From Zygaena filipendulae (lineage: Eukaryota > Arthropoda > Insecta > Lepidoptera > Zygaenidae), in contig OU015672.1 of the NCBI GenBank assembly GCA_907165275.2, forward strand, positions 2,276,501 to 2,340,500: a stretch of DNA of 64,000 nucleotides, read 5' to 3'. A program made the translations under genes and the position numbers. Of this stretch, positions 32,076-45,005 are shown piece by piece (positions within the stretch are counted from its first letter, which is position 1; every line of letters begins with the position of its first letter). Below the pieces are notes generated by a model, which saw only the letters and a list, made by a program, of their open reading frames with translations, made no database searches and was not told the origin of the DNA.

Positions 32076-35000
32076 ATGTCAACTATAAAAATGGAAGTGG
32101 AAGGATATCCTGGTTTAATAAAAACTATTAACGATGGCGAAGAAGTCGAAGATTTCTCTGAGGATTCGGATACTGAAATTGAGGTAGGTACCCAAATTTT
32201 TAGAAAATGATAAGTGAAGATTTTGTAACTAAACCCCACACTAGGTATTCCAGCTGTTCAGGTTTATCTTCTAAATTTGTAACTGACGAAAAATTCTATT
32301 TTAATAAAGAGTAGAAAATAATGTCGGCTGCAATATGTCTTTGGTCGGCTGCAAAAACAATAATGAACGAAATATTTTTTATTTTTTTCATATCTAATCT
32401 TAATTCTTGTATCTAAAATTTTAAATATATATGTTTATAATTTGAATCTCAGTTTACTCTCGGATTAATTTATAATCATTCATTTAATGCAATTGCAAAG
32501 TGATAATCCTACTAATATTATAAATGTGAAAGTGTGGATGTTTGGATGTTTGTTACTCAATCACGCAAAAACGGCTGAACGGATTTGGATGAAATTTGGC
32601 ATTCACGTTGTCAGGGGTATAGAGAAGGACATAGGGTACTTTTTATCCGAAATTCCTGCGGGAACTCCGAAATTACTGGGGGAACTCCGAAATTACCGCG
32701 GGTGGAACCGCAGGGCACAGCTAGTATGCTATATTGTCAATATATTATTTTTAGCGTTTCTTTGAGAGCTCTCCTATATAATGAAATAAACTATAAAGGT
32801 ATCCTAAATTTGGACTTAAGAAATTAGAGATACCTTGATGCCAAGTTTCATTCGAACTGGTTTGGTAGTTTTTGTATGTTTCTAAAGTCTTTAGATGAGA
32901 TGCAAAAAAGAATTATTGTTAGTTTTTTAGTTTGAGGTTCACAAAAATGTGTTTTAACACAATATTACAACACAATGTTAAAACACAATATTAAAATCAA
33001 ATTTTAACATGAAATAAGAAGGAAATACACCCAACTATATAAACAATTATATTATTATATTGAACATAATATACAAAAATGTTATTTGTCAGTTGAAATT
33101 TTTTTGTTTTGCTTACAGTACCAACCATCTAAGCAGAAGATCAAAAGGAAAGCAGATTTCAACACTAAGTTTCAATTTGTATCTTCAGTAGAAGAATATA
33201 ACAAGGTTAATTGACATTCATTATACTTTCTCACTAATATTATAAATGTAAAAGGTTGTATGTGTCTGTATGGATGTTTGTTACTCTTTCATGCAAAAAC
33301 TATTATACATCAGAATAACACAAAGGATACTTTTTATCCCAGAATCCCTGCGGAAACTCTGGGATAAAAAGTCCCATGGTAAGTATTGAATTAATTATTC
33401 CATAGTAACTGTTCACTGCGGTTTCACCTGCGGAAATTCCGGGTATCCCACAGGAATTCCAGGATACAAAGCATCCTATGTCCTTTGTACTTCTGACAAT
33501 GTGTGTACGAAATATCATGATGAACTGTTAAGGTGTGAAAGCGTAGCAGACAGACAGGACGGACCGACAGAGTTACATTTGCATTTATAATATTAGTAGA
33601 AATTACACATTGTCAGAGGTACAGAAAAAAGCATAGGATAGTTTTTTTCCTGGAATTCCCAGGGGATCTCCGAAATTAACTCAGGGGAAACTTTGGGGAG
33701 CAGCTAGTGCCTTAATTCTCATAAGGACAGATTCTCATAAATTCCATAATATCAACTCAATTTGATGTTTAATTATTTTACCAAATTACAGAATCCCTGG
33801 GACAATTTACACAAATATATCAAAAGAAATGTGAAAAGAACAATAGATGAGAAGATTGAACAGAGGCGAGCAGAAGTTCAAGTTAATGGCAAAGGGAAAG
33901 ATGTTGATTTAGATTCAGATGGAGAAAACCGAGGTATTAAAAACTTAGCTCAATGATTTCTATCTGTAAATAAATATAATTAGTTATTTTCAATGATTTC
34001 ATTATTTCAGTTTCTCGTGGTGACTGGTGTAGTTGTTACAATTTCTTTTTTAATCATCATAATGTAACTGCAATAATTAAAATCATCACACAATCTACCT
34101 TATTCATTATTATTTATATCTATGTACAAGCAAAGGTACAAATGTTCTGTTGAACAGAATTCGCAGTTGCAGTTATCTACTAGCCAATACCTACATCCTT
34201 ACTAATATTATAAATGTGAAAATGGGTTTGTTTGTTTGTTTTTTACGCTTTCACGCCTCAACGGATCATCATGAAACTTTGCATACATGTCAGGGATACA
34301 GAGAAGGGACATAGGGGTACTTTTTATCCCGTAACGGCTAGTTGGCAAATTTTCTTTCTTTTTCCATTAAATGTATAAAAAAAAAACAAATATTGTTTCA
34401 TCACAATTGGTTCATTGAAAAGCAAGTATTATAACTTAAAGCGTGAAGCTTAGTGGGCTCGATAGTGACGCCAGCACTGTGCCATAATTATACCATGCTG
34501 GCTCTTTGCCTCCGTAGAAGTATTACAAGGCAAGAGATTTGATTATTTTCCTTTCATTTCTAGATGGAGAAGTAAATGAATATGAGATATCAGATGATGA
34601 ACTAAGGAAAGACAAGATTGAGACGAAAACAAAGAAACTCAGTAAAAAGAAAAAGTTGGAGCAGGTAGGCATGAATCATTTTTTTGACTATTTTTTTTAA
34701 TTAACCATCGCCAGCATAGGCCATTATAATTATACATTGCCAGATGAAAGATTAAATTTTTAGAATGTTGAACCTTTTTGAAATCCTCACTGCTTGGGCA
34801 CACGAGACGCGGGCACGGCGGGCGCGGGCCGTGTCGCGACGCTTCTATAGATTTTGTATGAACACTAACTGAAGGGGCGCCGCGCCCGTGACGCGTCCCC
34901 GTCTTACGTCTTTTCTGTTTGTCCAGCGCCTGACATGTGTGTGACAGTTTCCTCAAACGTTTTCCTTCATCTCGAATTATATTATTCTACATCTTCCTTT

Positions 35001-38000
35001 ATATAAAACAAAATAGTTCGATCGATTTAAATACATATATTTATTTATGTTTGTTCGTATAAAAGAAAATTAGGAGTTCCTGTAGGAATTCCGAAACTCA
35101 TGCGGGTAAAACCACGGGCACAGCTACTTGACAATATAGTCGCAAATATAAATTAAAATGTGTTTCAGGAGCTGAAAGAAGAAGACAAGGAGCCGGGCGC
35201 GACTGTAGAGTACGACTCGGACTTCTTCGAAGAGCCGCCCCCGTACGACGAGAACGCGTCGTTCTACATGATGAACCTGTCGCGGCCGCTGCTGAAGGCG
35301 ATAGGGGAGCTGCACTACGTGCACCCCACGCCCATCCAGGCCGCCACGGTGCCCGTCGCGCTGCTGGGTGAGTGCTGCCGTGCTGTGCTGTGCACTTTAA
35401 AGATCATTACAATCAATAAGTTACCTGGAAGTATTCCAAATTTATATGAGTCTTACGCAGTTTTTATCTTTTATTTTTTTTCTTTCGAAGAAAAAAAGAG
35501 TCACTCAAATAAATACGAATATAATTTATGTATATTTTACATTTTTTACGTAAAGAAAATAACGGCGATACATTGAGTTGAAATTTCGCGCGATTTCACT
35601 AGCCGGTGCAGTTTGTATGGCGGCTTGTAGCGGTAAGTGACGTCACGAGCCCCCACCCTAAACTTTAATGCGCTTTATCTCTGTGTAATTTCATTTATTT
35701 AAAAATAAAAAAATACGTGTCTAATGATTTTAAATTTTCTAACTGACGGAATAATTAGAATTTAGATTTTCAAAAGTCGTCAACATCCCTATTCCACTAA
35801 GTAATGCGTGTGACCTGCACCAGGCAAGGACATATGCGCGTGCGCCGCCACCGGCACCGGCAAGACGGCGGCGTACATGCTGCCCATCCTGGAGCGGCTG
35901 CTGCACAAGGCGGCGCACGGCGGCCGCGTCACCAGGGTGCTGGTGCTCGTGCCCACGCGGGAGCTGGGCGTGCAGGTGCGGCCGCTGCCCGCGCCCTGCC
36001 CTCGCGCGGGTCGCACTAGCGCTATACATCTATATCTATACATATAAATAAAAGTCGATTTTTGATTCCAAATTAACAGCATTTCACCAAGTGCATATGA
36101 AAATATATATGGTACTGTACATTAAAAAAAATACAATTTAAAAAATTTATCTGTCTGTCTGTCCGTCTGTCTGTTTGTTCCGGCTGATCTCTGAAATGGC
36201 TGGACCGATTTTAACGGGACTTTCACCGGCAGATAACTGACGTTACAAGGAGTAACATAGGCTGTTTTTATTTTAGATAAATATAGTTCCCGCGGGAATG
36301 CCGAAACTCATGCGGATGAAACTGCGGGACACAGCTAGTCTAATAGTATAAAATGAAGTCGATTCCGCTATCTGTAACTCAAAAACTACTGAACGTATTT
36401 TCATGCGATTTTCACCAATATATAGAGTGATTCCATAGGAAGGTTTATATGTATAATTTATCCTGGAATTCCCGCGAGAACTTCGAAATTACCGCGGGTG
36501 GAACCAAGGGGGGCAGCTAGTGTAAAATAGATATGAATTTTTTGTTTGTAGTACAAATATTTATTATTTTATGCCAAATGAATGTTATTTCTTTTTTTCT
36601 GCATTTTCCTAATTCTATGGGAGGTGTGAATGATAATTATTTATTTATTGATTGTATCTGTGTGGTGTGTGTTGCGTGCAGGTGCACTCGGTGACGCGCC
36701 AGCTGGCGCAGTTCACCTCGGTGACGGTGGGGCTGTCGGTCGGCGGGCTTGACGTCAAGTACCAGGTGGGAGTTGCTGCTTTTGAGAGTTGTATGTTGTG
36801 CCCCGCGGTAATTTCAGAATTCCCGTGGGAATTCCGGGTTAAAATGTAGACCTTAGATAAATTTCTGCCCCTGTATATTTAAAACGAGGTGCAACCAAAA
36901 GTGCGACTGAGAATGCGAGATCCCAGAGGATGCCTTTGAGGCGCGAATCTTTGGGCGTGAGGCCTTAGAGTCTAAGGGAGTGGGCGATGTGGGCGACCGT
37001 CTAAAGGTCCGTTTATACTTACAGACACGTTCCGTGTCAGACAAAATAATATTCTCCTATACAGTGTGTATTAACAACGTATTCATATGTATCGTAACAC
37101 GGCCGCGCAGACGCCGAAAAACATGGGCCAGTATATTTTGTCTCGCGGTTCATGTAGTTACATGTCGAGCAGGTTGAATAGAGCATCGGAACCGTGCAGA
37201 CGTCTTTTGTAAATAAACGGTGTCTTTTGATTTCTGCTCACATTTCTGCCCCGGCACGTGTCTGGCACGTTCAATGTCTGTAGATGTATAACATGTGGTG
37301 AAATTAACTGCAAATATTTACAGGGCTGAAAGAATACGTCATAACAAACCGGATAAGAGAAAAAATAATATTATAAGTTCAGTAGTTTTTCAGAATATGA
37401 AGAAAATCATTTCATTGAAAAATCATTATAATTTCATACACAAGGTACATAATACATGTAGATACGTATAGAAGGCACGCGTCACGCACATAGCGAGCGA
37501 TGGATCAGCTGTTCAGCTCGATCGAGGTTATTGAACTTCAGATACCGCCGCGCGGCGGTGTTCGTAAAGCGATTGAATGGCGAGCACCTTCACAAGTTTT
37601 CATTTTGATTATTTTGTTTGATTTCTTTTTTTAATTCGTGAACATGTTTATAACGGTGCATACTTTCAACCCTGTAAATATTTGCAGCTAATTTTACCAC
37701 AAGTTATATACGGACGTTAAGGCTTAGATATTCCACGCCCGGTCACTGTGCGGGCGGAGCCCTAACGCACGCGCCCCCGCAGGAGACGGTGCTGCGCCGC
37801 AACCCGGACATCGTGATCGCGACGCCGGGCCGGCTCATCGACCACGTGCGCAACACGCCCTCCTTCGGCCTGCACTGCATCGAGGTGCTGGTGCTGGACG
37901 AGGCGGACAGGTGCTGCGCTCTCCACTAGCTGTTATACTACGTGTGTCGAAGCCTCGTGAATGGGCGGGCATGTTGACTTATTTTTGTTTTTTAGTCCGT

Positions 38001-41000
38001 CTTGTTGTTTATTAAAAAATATTGGCACACGTATTTTTTCTTTTTTTACGTAATCAAAAAATAACGGCGATATATTGAGTTGAAATTTCGCGTGACGTCA
38101 CTATTCTGACAGTTTGTATGGCGGTTTTAGCGGTTAGTGACGTCACGACCCTCTCATCCTAAACTTGTGCGCTTTATCTCTGTATATTTTAATTTATTTA
38201 AAAAAACAAAAAAATACGTGTCTATTGTTTTTTTATTTTCTAACTGACGGACTAATTAGTATTTTGATTTTCAAAAGCAGTCCACATCCCCATTGTGCCT
38301 CGCTAGTAGTCAACTAACATCAGTTAACTACTTACTAGATACAGAAACTAGATTGTCTGTTTTTGTGATTATTATTAATTTAGTATTCCATAGTTTTTTT
38401 AGAAACAGCCTGAGGAACAGATCGTTGTATAGTAATAACTTGAATGTGCGAAAGTAGGAAAAAAAAAGTGTGTGCGGTCGGGTGACCCCCGTCAGGAACG
38501 AAGTTTCTCACGCCTTTTCCGTTTGTAAACAGTATATTAATACAAGTATCAACCTTTCTTTTCCTTGAGTCTTGATTACAAAATTTCAATAATCAAATAT
38601 ATATGGCATATGAATTAAAACCATTAAACTTTCTTACGTTCTTAACTAAAAACCAGCGTCGTGAGTGTCCCCACACTCACGACGTAATGCTAAAGTCAAG
38701 GTCCACTTTGGGCAGGGAGACATCACACAAATATCATAATTATTAAATTGTTATTATTACTTTAATTTACTTTACGTTTACTTTAGTTTTAGTTTATTAC
38801 TGTTTAGTCATTTTCGTCTGTGTTATATCTTTTTTGTTTAAATAAATATTTCTTTCTTTCTCTCTTTCTTCTTTAAAAAAAATACAAATTGGGTGCACAA
38901 TGCTTTTTGTTGCCATATCGATGTGTGCTAGCTAAAACTTCGTTTCCAATAATGTCTATATGTCGTATTGAGTTGTATGTGTATGTACCAGAATGCTGGA
39001 CGAGTACTTCGCGGAACAAATGAAGGAGATCATACGGCAGTGCTCGCCCAAGCGGCAGACGATGCTGTTCTCGGCGACCATGAGCGAGCAGGTGAAGGAC
39101 CTCGCCGCCGTGTCGCTGAACAAGCCAGTCAAGGTGTTCGTCGACTCCAACAAGGACGTCGCCTTCAACCTGCGCCAGGAGTTCGTCAGGTATGCACCAG
39201 TGCCATACTATAAGTACTTACTAGTATAAATGCAAAGGTGAGTTTGTTTGTTTGTTACCTTTTCACGTTGTAACTACTCAACGGATCATCATGAAATTAT
39301 GCATACATGTTGTCAGGGGTATAAACTCCAAAATGAGCGCTGGGGGCGGGGGTATTTTTTCTTTTTTTACGTAATCAAAAAATAACGGCGATAGGTATAT
39401 TGAGTTGAAATTTCGCGTGACGTCACTATTCTGACTGTAGGGCGGTTTTGCGGTTAGTGACGTCACGACCTCCTCATTCTAAACTTTAATGCGCTTTATC
39501 TCTGTATATTTTAATATATTTAAAAAAGCAAAATACGTGTCTATTGTTTTTTTATTTTCTAACTGACGGACTAATTAGAATTTTGATTTTCAAAAGTAGT
39601 CCACATCCCTATTCTCGCGGCAACTGCTAATTTCTTTTATTCTTCTTCTCCGTACAATAGCAAACACGACAAAAAAGTATTAGCGGATTCGATCCAGCCG
39701 TTCGCGCGTGGTGCCGTGGTCAAGGAAATTAGGGATTAATTTTTATGTACCTATACGTCAGAGATTCTCAAATTTATTTCTTTTACCGCCCCGTTTGAAA
39801 ATTAATTATTTCTCAGCGCCCCCAATTTTTTATACACTCCTAAAACTTAAAAAAAATAAACAATTTCATTACTTATATAATTCAGTTATAGTTTCCTATA
39901 TTAATCGGTTCTGGTGTTTAAACTTACATTCTAAACTAGACATTTTTACCAGTGATAGCAATTAAAACGCATTTTATAATAAGAATATATTTTTATCAAA
40001 TTAAAAAAACAATATAGATAGGTAATCAATTTTAGTTTCAAAACTAATGTAATGAAATGGATGGATTTGATGATTTTTAACAAGTTTTAGATTTTACTCA
40101 AAAACAGTCGTAAGTCGCCGCCGCGTTTGGTAACATGTTATTTTTAGTAAGCAGCTAACTAATAACTAATTATTCGATATTGAGTAGGTAGGTTTTCATT
40201 TTAGTGAATTTTAAAATATAGAGTAAATGAAATTACAAATCAACCATCGCCCCCCTAAACCACGCCAACGCCTCCCATTTTTATCTGGGTCCCTTAACGC
40301 CCCCCTCGAGGTCTCCAGCGTTGTCGGCCACTTTGAGAAAGACTGCTATACGTGATATGTGCGTGCGCAGGATCCGCAAAGAGCGCGAGTCGGACCGCGA
40401 GGCGGTGCTCGCGGCGCTGGTGTGCCGCACGTTCCGCAGCCGCGCCATGATATTCGTGCAGACCAAGCGGCAGGCGCACCGGCTGCACGTCGCGCTGGGG
40501 CTGCTCGGCGTGCAGGTGAGGCCGGGGGGAGGTGGGGGTGCAGGGGGGAACTAGAAAGTGCCCTCCCACCACGCCATGGTTTCTTCGCGATGTTTTCCTT
40601 CATCGACATCATCAAGCTCATTGTTGGCGTTTGATCCGAACGCACTAACTAAGATTTTGCATAAGAGATTCCATCCATGAGTCGCCCAGGAAGCCACAAA
40701 CTATCCGATCCCAATGTGCCTCTATCTGTATGCACCACCGACCAGATACAAAGGGCATCAACTCAGTCTACAATGAAAACCAATGTCTTGAACACGTATT
40801 GAATACCATTTGGTGAAACGTTCAAACTTGGTGACTGTTATATTGTAATAACCATCCAGACCCCATCCCGTTCGGTTTTCACCAATAGATATATCCCGGA
40901 ATTCCCGTGAGAACTCCGAAATTACTGCGAGTGAAACCGCGGGGGACAGGTAGTGTCAAAAATAAGCAAAGCGAAGACTCCCGAGCCCCTCAGTGCTTAC

Positions 41001-43869
41001 TGCTTACTGAGGGTCTCGAGAGAGTCTTGTATACTGGAGTGAGCCCTGCGCCGGCGCCAGGTGGCGGAGCTGCACGGCGCGCTGAACCAGCCGCAGCGGC
41101 TGGAGTCGCTGCGGCGCTTCCGCGAGGAGCTGGCCGACGTGCTGGTGGCCACGGACGTGGCGGCGCGCGGCCTCGACATCCCCGGCGTCAGCACCGTCAT
41201 CAACTTCACGCTGCCCGCCACGCTCGAGCAGTACATACACCGGGTGAGCCGCCCCGCCCCGACACGCGCACGCGCTCACACGCACACACACACTCACACA
41301 CCCGCACACATGCACACACCTACACACACACATGCACACACGCATGCACGCACACACATACACACACATACATGCACACGCGCACACACACACACACGCA
41401 CGCACACGCACACGTACCCGCACTCACATGCACACGATTTTCTAAGGCTCTATTTTTGAAATATTGACACAATTTCTTATTAGGTACAAATTTCATGCAA
41501 GTACCCTATTATTATGACAGCACCCATAAAATATCCGGACCCACTAGGAAGCTGTGGAGTTTCCTAGTGCTATAGCCGGATAGAAGAAGCTGTGCGACCA
41601 ACTCCTAAGTAGCACGCTGTTAGTTTAGAGCTGTGTGTAACTTTATTCACTTCGAGTCCGTTTGTTCGTGTAACTTGTGTACCTACATATATGCGAATGT
41701 GTGTGTGTGTGTGTGGCGGCGGCAGGTGGGGCGCACGGCGCGCGCGGGCCGCGCGGGCGTGTCGGTGTCGCTGGCGGGCGAGGGCGAGCGCGCGCTCGTC
41801 AAGGGCATCGTGCGCCGCGCGCGCCGCCCGGTCAAGGCGCGCCAGGTGCCCGCCGACATCGTCGCCAAGTACCGCGCGCGCCTCGAGCGGCTCGAGCCCG
41901 ACATCGGTGAGTGGCTACTGGCAGCCCGTCTCTATCTCTTTTTCTCTCTATCTCTATTTATCTCTCTCTCCTTCTCTATCTAATATCATCTCAAACTTCA
42001 TCTTTCTCTCTCTTTCTTTCTTCTTCTCTCTCTGTCTTTCTCTCTCTCTCCCTCCTCGTCCATGGACTGGCGCTATAAATACCAAGCAGCTTTGACAACC
42101 TATAACGGTTATCGCTAGAGACAAGAAACTTAAGTGGTCATATCATGTGGTCACGATAAATTCGATATTTTTCATTGTAATTTTTCGAGACCTTATGACA
42201 TCCTTAGTTTTCTTCTTCTGAGGAGTTTTCCTATGGGAAGACTTTACACGCGGTTTTTTATGCATATTAAAAAAGCTAATAATATCACGTCTAACGCCAC
42301 GTTCAGCTGCCATCTTGGACGAGGAGTACGCTGAGAAACAACTGAAGAAGATGGAGACGCAGACCGCGAAGCTGGAGGTGAACCTGAAGGAAGCCGGCAC
42401 CAAGATAGAGCCGCAGCGGCAGCACGAGTGGTTCCAGACGCCGCGGGAGAAGCGCGAGGAGAAGGAGCGCCTGGCGCTCACCGCTCCCCATGGGAAAGGT
42501 AAACGTCACACCACTGGAATGTGTGTCGAAGTGACATAATAGTAGATTATACACCAAGGGGATAAAGCACTGTTTTATGTCACGGGCGCTACATTGAATC
42601 CTGAACATAACGAAGGACTCCAAATTTAACTCCCGAGCGCAGCGAGGGTGTTATAAGTTAATTCCCGACCAAAGGGAGGGAATTAAGATTGAGTCCTGAG
42701 TGCAGTGAGGGATTCAAGCGCCCAAGAAAAAAACAGTTTTATCCCTGTGGTGTATACTCTACTTTTCTCACATAGTGCGAGACAATAAAAAACCAGGCTT
42801 AGTAGATCCTATATAGCCACTTCTTTCAGCTGGCGTGGCCTACTCGATTTGACAAACAAATGAAGTTCGTCTCACTGCGAATCTAGTGGGCCACGGCTTC
42901 GGTCTTCGAAAATCGAGTTGGCCGCGCCCGCTGAGAACACATTCTGTTTAGCGAAATGAGACGTTATGGACATAGCAATAAGAATTATGAAAGTGAAAAT
43001 CACATTATTGACCAGCGGGTTATAATGAAATTCAATAGAACATTATAACCCGGCTAAAGCCAAGAGATATAATGTCTTGCTTTCGGTAAGGTTTACATGA
43101 CATATAATTCGGCATTGTCGAGCATGTGGTGTGAAAAAATATATTACTGTCTTACTTTTGAACACATTTATTCACACTTATCAAATATTCATGCATACAT
43201 AGCGTAAAAAGTAACAAAACAAATTTAGAAACATGTCCGTGTGTACTGTGTACACGCACAAACAGAAAAAACTGTCTGAATTAAATGGAAAAGTCAGTAT
43301 GTTCTTAATTTTTTATCTAACGCCTAACATATTGTAATGAAGCGAAATAGAACTAACTAAACTTTGCTTCTCCAACAGAAAAACCTAAACCCAGATCGAA
43401 GAAGCGCAACCGCGACAGCGACGACGACTCCGATTATGGCGGGCCCAGTAAGAGGAGGAAAAATACAGACGCGACGCCCAAGAAGAAAACGAAGTTCACA
43501 CCCAAAGAGACGGCCGAGGAGAGAGTCAAGCGTGAGATGGAGAAGGTGGCGCTGCTCCAGTCGAGGATCGCGAAGCGCAATAAGAAGCAGCGGCGCATAC
43601 GCACCGTGGACGACGACGAGCGCGATGCGACTAGGGGCAAGCAGAAGAAACCGAAGCCGAAGAAGAAATTGAGCAACTTCACCGCCGACTTCACAGACAC
43701 GTCGCGCTCTGCGACCAAGCGCCTCCGCTACGACGCCAACCAAGTGCAGAAAGGCAAGGTGTTGCCAGCACACAATAAAACAAAAGGGAAAGGGAAAGGC
43801 AAAGGCAAAGGCCCAGCGAAAAAGAGCAATAAAGCCTTCGGCAAGCCCAGGGAGAAAAGGAAAAAATAA
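32076..43869 (+). CDS. DDX27: ATP-dependent RNA helicase DDX27 (DEAD box), complete
   Basis: Nucleolar DEAD-box helicase for 60S ribosomal subunit and rRNA 3' end maturation (yeast Drs1 family). Exons: 32076-32183, 33119-33205, 33792-33933, 34564-34664, 35169-35367, 35824-35975, 36682-36765, 37783-37910, 38992-39189, 40371-40515, 41061-41243, 41726-41906, 42307-42498, 43379-43869 (TAA). Total 2391 nt, 796 aa, the length of the human protein. The N-terminus is acidic ([12 protein letters not shown]). Motifs in order: Q ([14 protein letters not shown]), I (ATGTGKT), Ia (PTRELGVQ), GG (VGGLDVKYQ), Ib (TPGR), II (DEAD, with the R split over exons 8/9), III (SAT), IV (MIFVQTK), V ([12 protein letters not shown]), VI ([11 protein letters not shown] across exons 11/12). 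The C-terminus is a Lys-rich nucleolar tail ([12 protein letters not shown]). All junctions are GT-AG and in phase. A possible AATAAA lies near 44233. Confidence 0.97.
32505..32730 (+). repeat. Dispersed repeat, GGTGAAACCGCGGGG family, with internal duplication
   Basis: Starts CCTACTAATATTATAAATGT and carries GGGGTATAGAGAAGGACATA. The GGAACTCCGAAATTAC block is present twice in tandem (32661-32697). It ends GGGTGGAACCGCAGGGCACA. In DDX27 intron 1. Confidence 0.75.
33225..33700. repeat. Cluster of fragmented family copies in DDX27 intron 2
   Basis: A plus-strand fragment (ACTAATATTATAAATGTAAA, 33232) runs into a minus-strand copy (TGCGGTTTCACCTGCGG near 33417, ending CATTTATAATATTAGTAG near 33600) and a further plus-strand tail (GGAATTCCCAGGGGATCTCC, 33651). 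They are inserted into each other. Confidence 0.6.
35525..35800 (-). repeat. TGACGTCA-carrying MITE (copy 2)
   Basis: Inverted relative to copy 1: CGGCGATACATTGAGTTGAA, then GTGACGTCACG at 35638, AAACTTTAATGCGCTTTATC and TTTTCTAACTGACGGAATAA. In DDX27 intron 5, ending just upstream of exon 6. Confidence 0.75.
36150..36525 (+). repeat. Two tandem dispersed-repeat copies in DDX27 intron 6
   Basis: The first (36150-36340) carries GTTCCCGCGGGAATGCCG and ends GGACACAGCTAG. The second (36352-36525) carries GGAATTCCCGCGAGAAC and ends GGGTGGAACCAAGGGGGGCA. Confidence 0.65.
37000..37290. repeat. MITE with AGACACGT ends
   Basis: Left part GTCCGTTTATACTTACAGAC then ACGTTCCGTGTCAGAC; right part GGCACGTGTCTGGCACGTTC then AATGTCTGTAGATGTA, partly complementary. 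Directly followed by another element at 37291. In DDX27 intron 7. Confidence 0.5.
37291..37709. repeat. MITE with about 39-bp terminal inverted repeats
   Basis: The left end TGTGGTGAAATTAACTGCAA + ATATTTACAGGGCTGAAAG is matched by CTTTCAACCCTGTAAATATT + TGCAGCTAATTTTACCACA on the right, with very few mismatches. The interior is non-coding. In DDX27 intron 7. Confidence 0.75.
37985..38305 (-). repeat. TGACGTCA-carrying MITE (copy 3, two palindromes)
   Basis: TTTTTAGTCCGTCTTGTTG start, CGTGACGTCACTATTC (near 38092), AGTGACGTCACGACC (near 38138), TTTCTAACTGACGGACTAAT end. In DDX27 intron 8. Confidence 0.8.
39346..39610 (-). repeat. TGACGTCA-carrying MITE (copy 4)
   Basis: Nearly identical in order to copy 3: two GTGACGTCAC palindromes (near 39418 and 39458), AAACTTTAATGCGCTTTATC and TCTAACTGACGGACTAATTA. 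Abuts a fragment of the GGTGAAACC family at 39225-39320. In DDX27 intron 9. Confidence 0.8.
41258..41436 (+). repeat. CA-rich microsatellite at the start of DDX27 intron 11
   Basis: About 175 bases of CACACA/CGCACA repeats starting about 15 bases past the exon 11 donor (GTGAGC at 41244). Paired conceptually with the (GT)n tract at 41698-41716 at the other end of the same intron. Confidence 0.9.
41698..41716 (+). repeat. (GT)n tract just before the DDX27 exon 12 acceptor
   Basis: An uninterrupted TG/GT run followed by GCGGCGGCAG and exon 12 at 41726. It takes the place of a polypyrimidine tract. Confidence 0.9.
41925..42056 (+). repeat. TCTCTC-rich low-complexity tract
   Basis: Pyrimidine-rich simple repeat (TCTCTATCTC, TTTCTCTCTC) in DDX27 intron 12 starting about 20 bases after the donor. 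Confidence 0.85.
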
Positions 43870-44499
43870 GTGAATAAGTTTCATTTATGTACATTCAAAT
43901 TAGTAATAACAGTTAATGTGTTTTATGCCTTTATTGAATTTTTTTCATTGAGATTATTTTATAAAGTCGTAGTTAACATGAGAAGCCATGTGAAAAGGTT
44001 CATAAAGCCTCAGAGATTAAAAAGATTACGAGTTTGATTTTTTTGGATATACATAGTTATTTCAGGGTAAGATTGAAATTCTTTGCACATGCGGACTGAA
44101 ATTCGTATGTCACTATTGCCCTTATTCATTGTACCTATGCTATCTCACTGCAAAATTCAAGAAAAAACAAAAGTATCTTAGACATTCTATTGCTTGATAC
44201 AAAGAGTATAACAATCAATTACGTTTGATGAACAATAAAATTATTTACTCTGTTTTTTTAGTTTACTTTTAATAATATTTTTATTTACAAAAAAACAGGT
44301 CCTTGTCCGGTGAACATAAGCCTGGTAAAGCATATGTCTAGTTAATTTGTGTGGTAAAGTTTGGGATCGTGATGTAGTGATTACCTTCTCTCTGGTGATT
44401 ACCTTCTCAACGTAGCGTAGTGGTTATATACTCTTTGACCTTCTCTCTGACCATCTCTGGTGATGTCATAGTAATCAGAGAGAAGGTAATCATAGTAAT

Positions 44500-45005
44500 G
44501 TTTCGGAATTTACTCGAATGTTAAACCTCAAAAGGAAGTAGGTGGTGGTTAATGAGGAAGTATTAACGTAGGTAGGTGGATAATACTCTTTGCAAGGAGC
44601 TTTTTGGCGGGATTGACGTCAGTTTTGTGTATTTGTTTTGCAAATTAGTTTATCGTGATCAATATTGTGTGAATGTGGTGGATTTTGCATAATAGTGATC
44701 CATTAGTGATGAACAGTGTGCGGAAACAGTGAAATAAGATTGGGCGTTCATCGGGAGCATGGACCAATTATAGTTTGATTGGTCCATGATCGGGAGGTTG
44801 CCGTTTTACTATACAACTTCCCACAGAGCATCCTATTAAGGTTTAACTGTGAAGAGTTGCTGCCAAAAGTTCCAGTAAAGCATTGAAATGCATCTCACCA
44901 ATGCATTTTAATTTTTAATGTACTTAAATAACTTCGGAAGAAAAAAAAATACCACTGAATTGGCTGTATGGACTTAGCTTTCTTTGCCTTCCCTATTGGG
45001 GTAAA
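44500..45005 (-). repeat. Hairpin repeat, long inverted copy
   Basis: Inverse of 15590-16145. It carries TTTTGCAAATTAGTTTATCG, TGCATAATAGTGATCC, CTTCCCACAGAGCATCCTAT, a decayed ATGCATCTCACCAATGCATT hairpin and AATTGGCTGTATGGACTTAG. An extra internal inverted repeat (CATGGACCAATTATAGTTTG / ATTGGTCCATGATCG) lies at 44758-44794. Confidence 0.65.

Noticed and set aside
40997..41467. His/Thr-rich ORFs over DDX27 intron 11
   Set aside because: They are translations of exon 11 in other frames plus the CA microsatellite.
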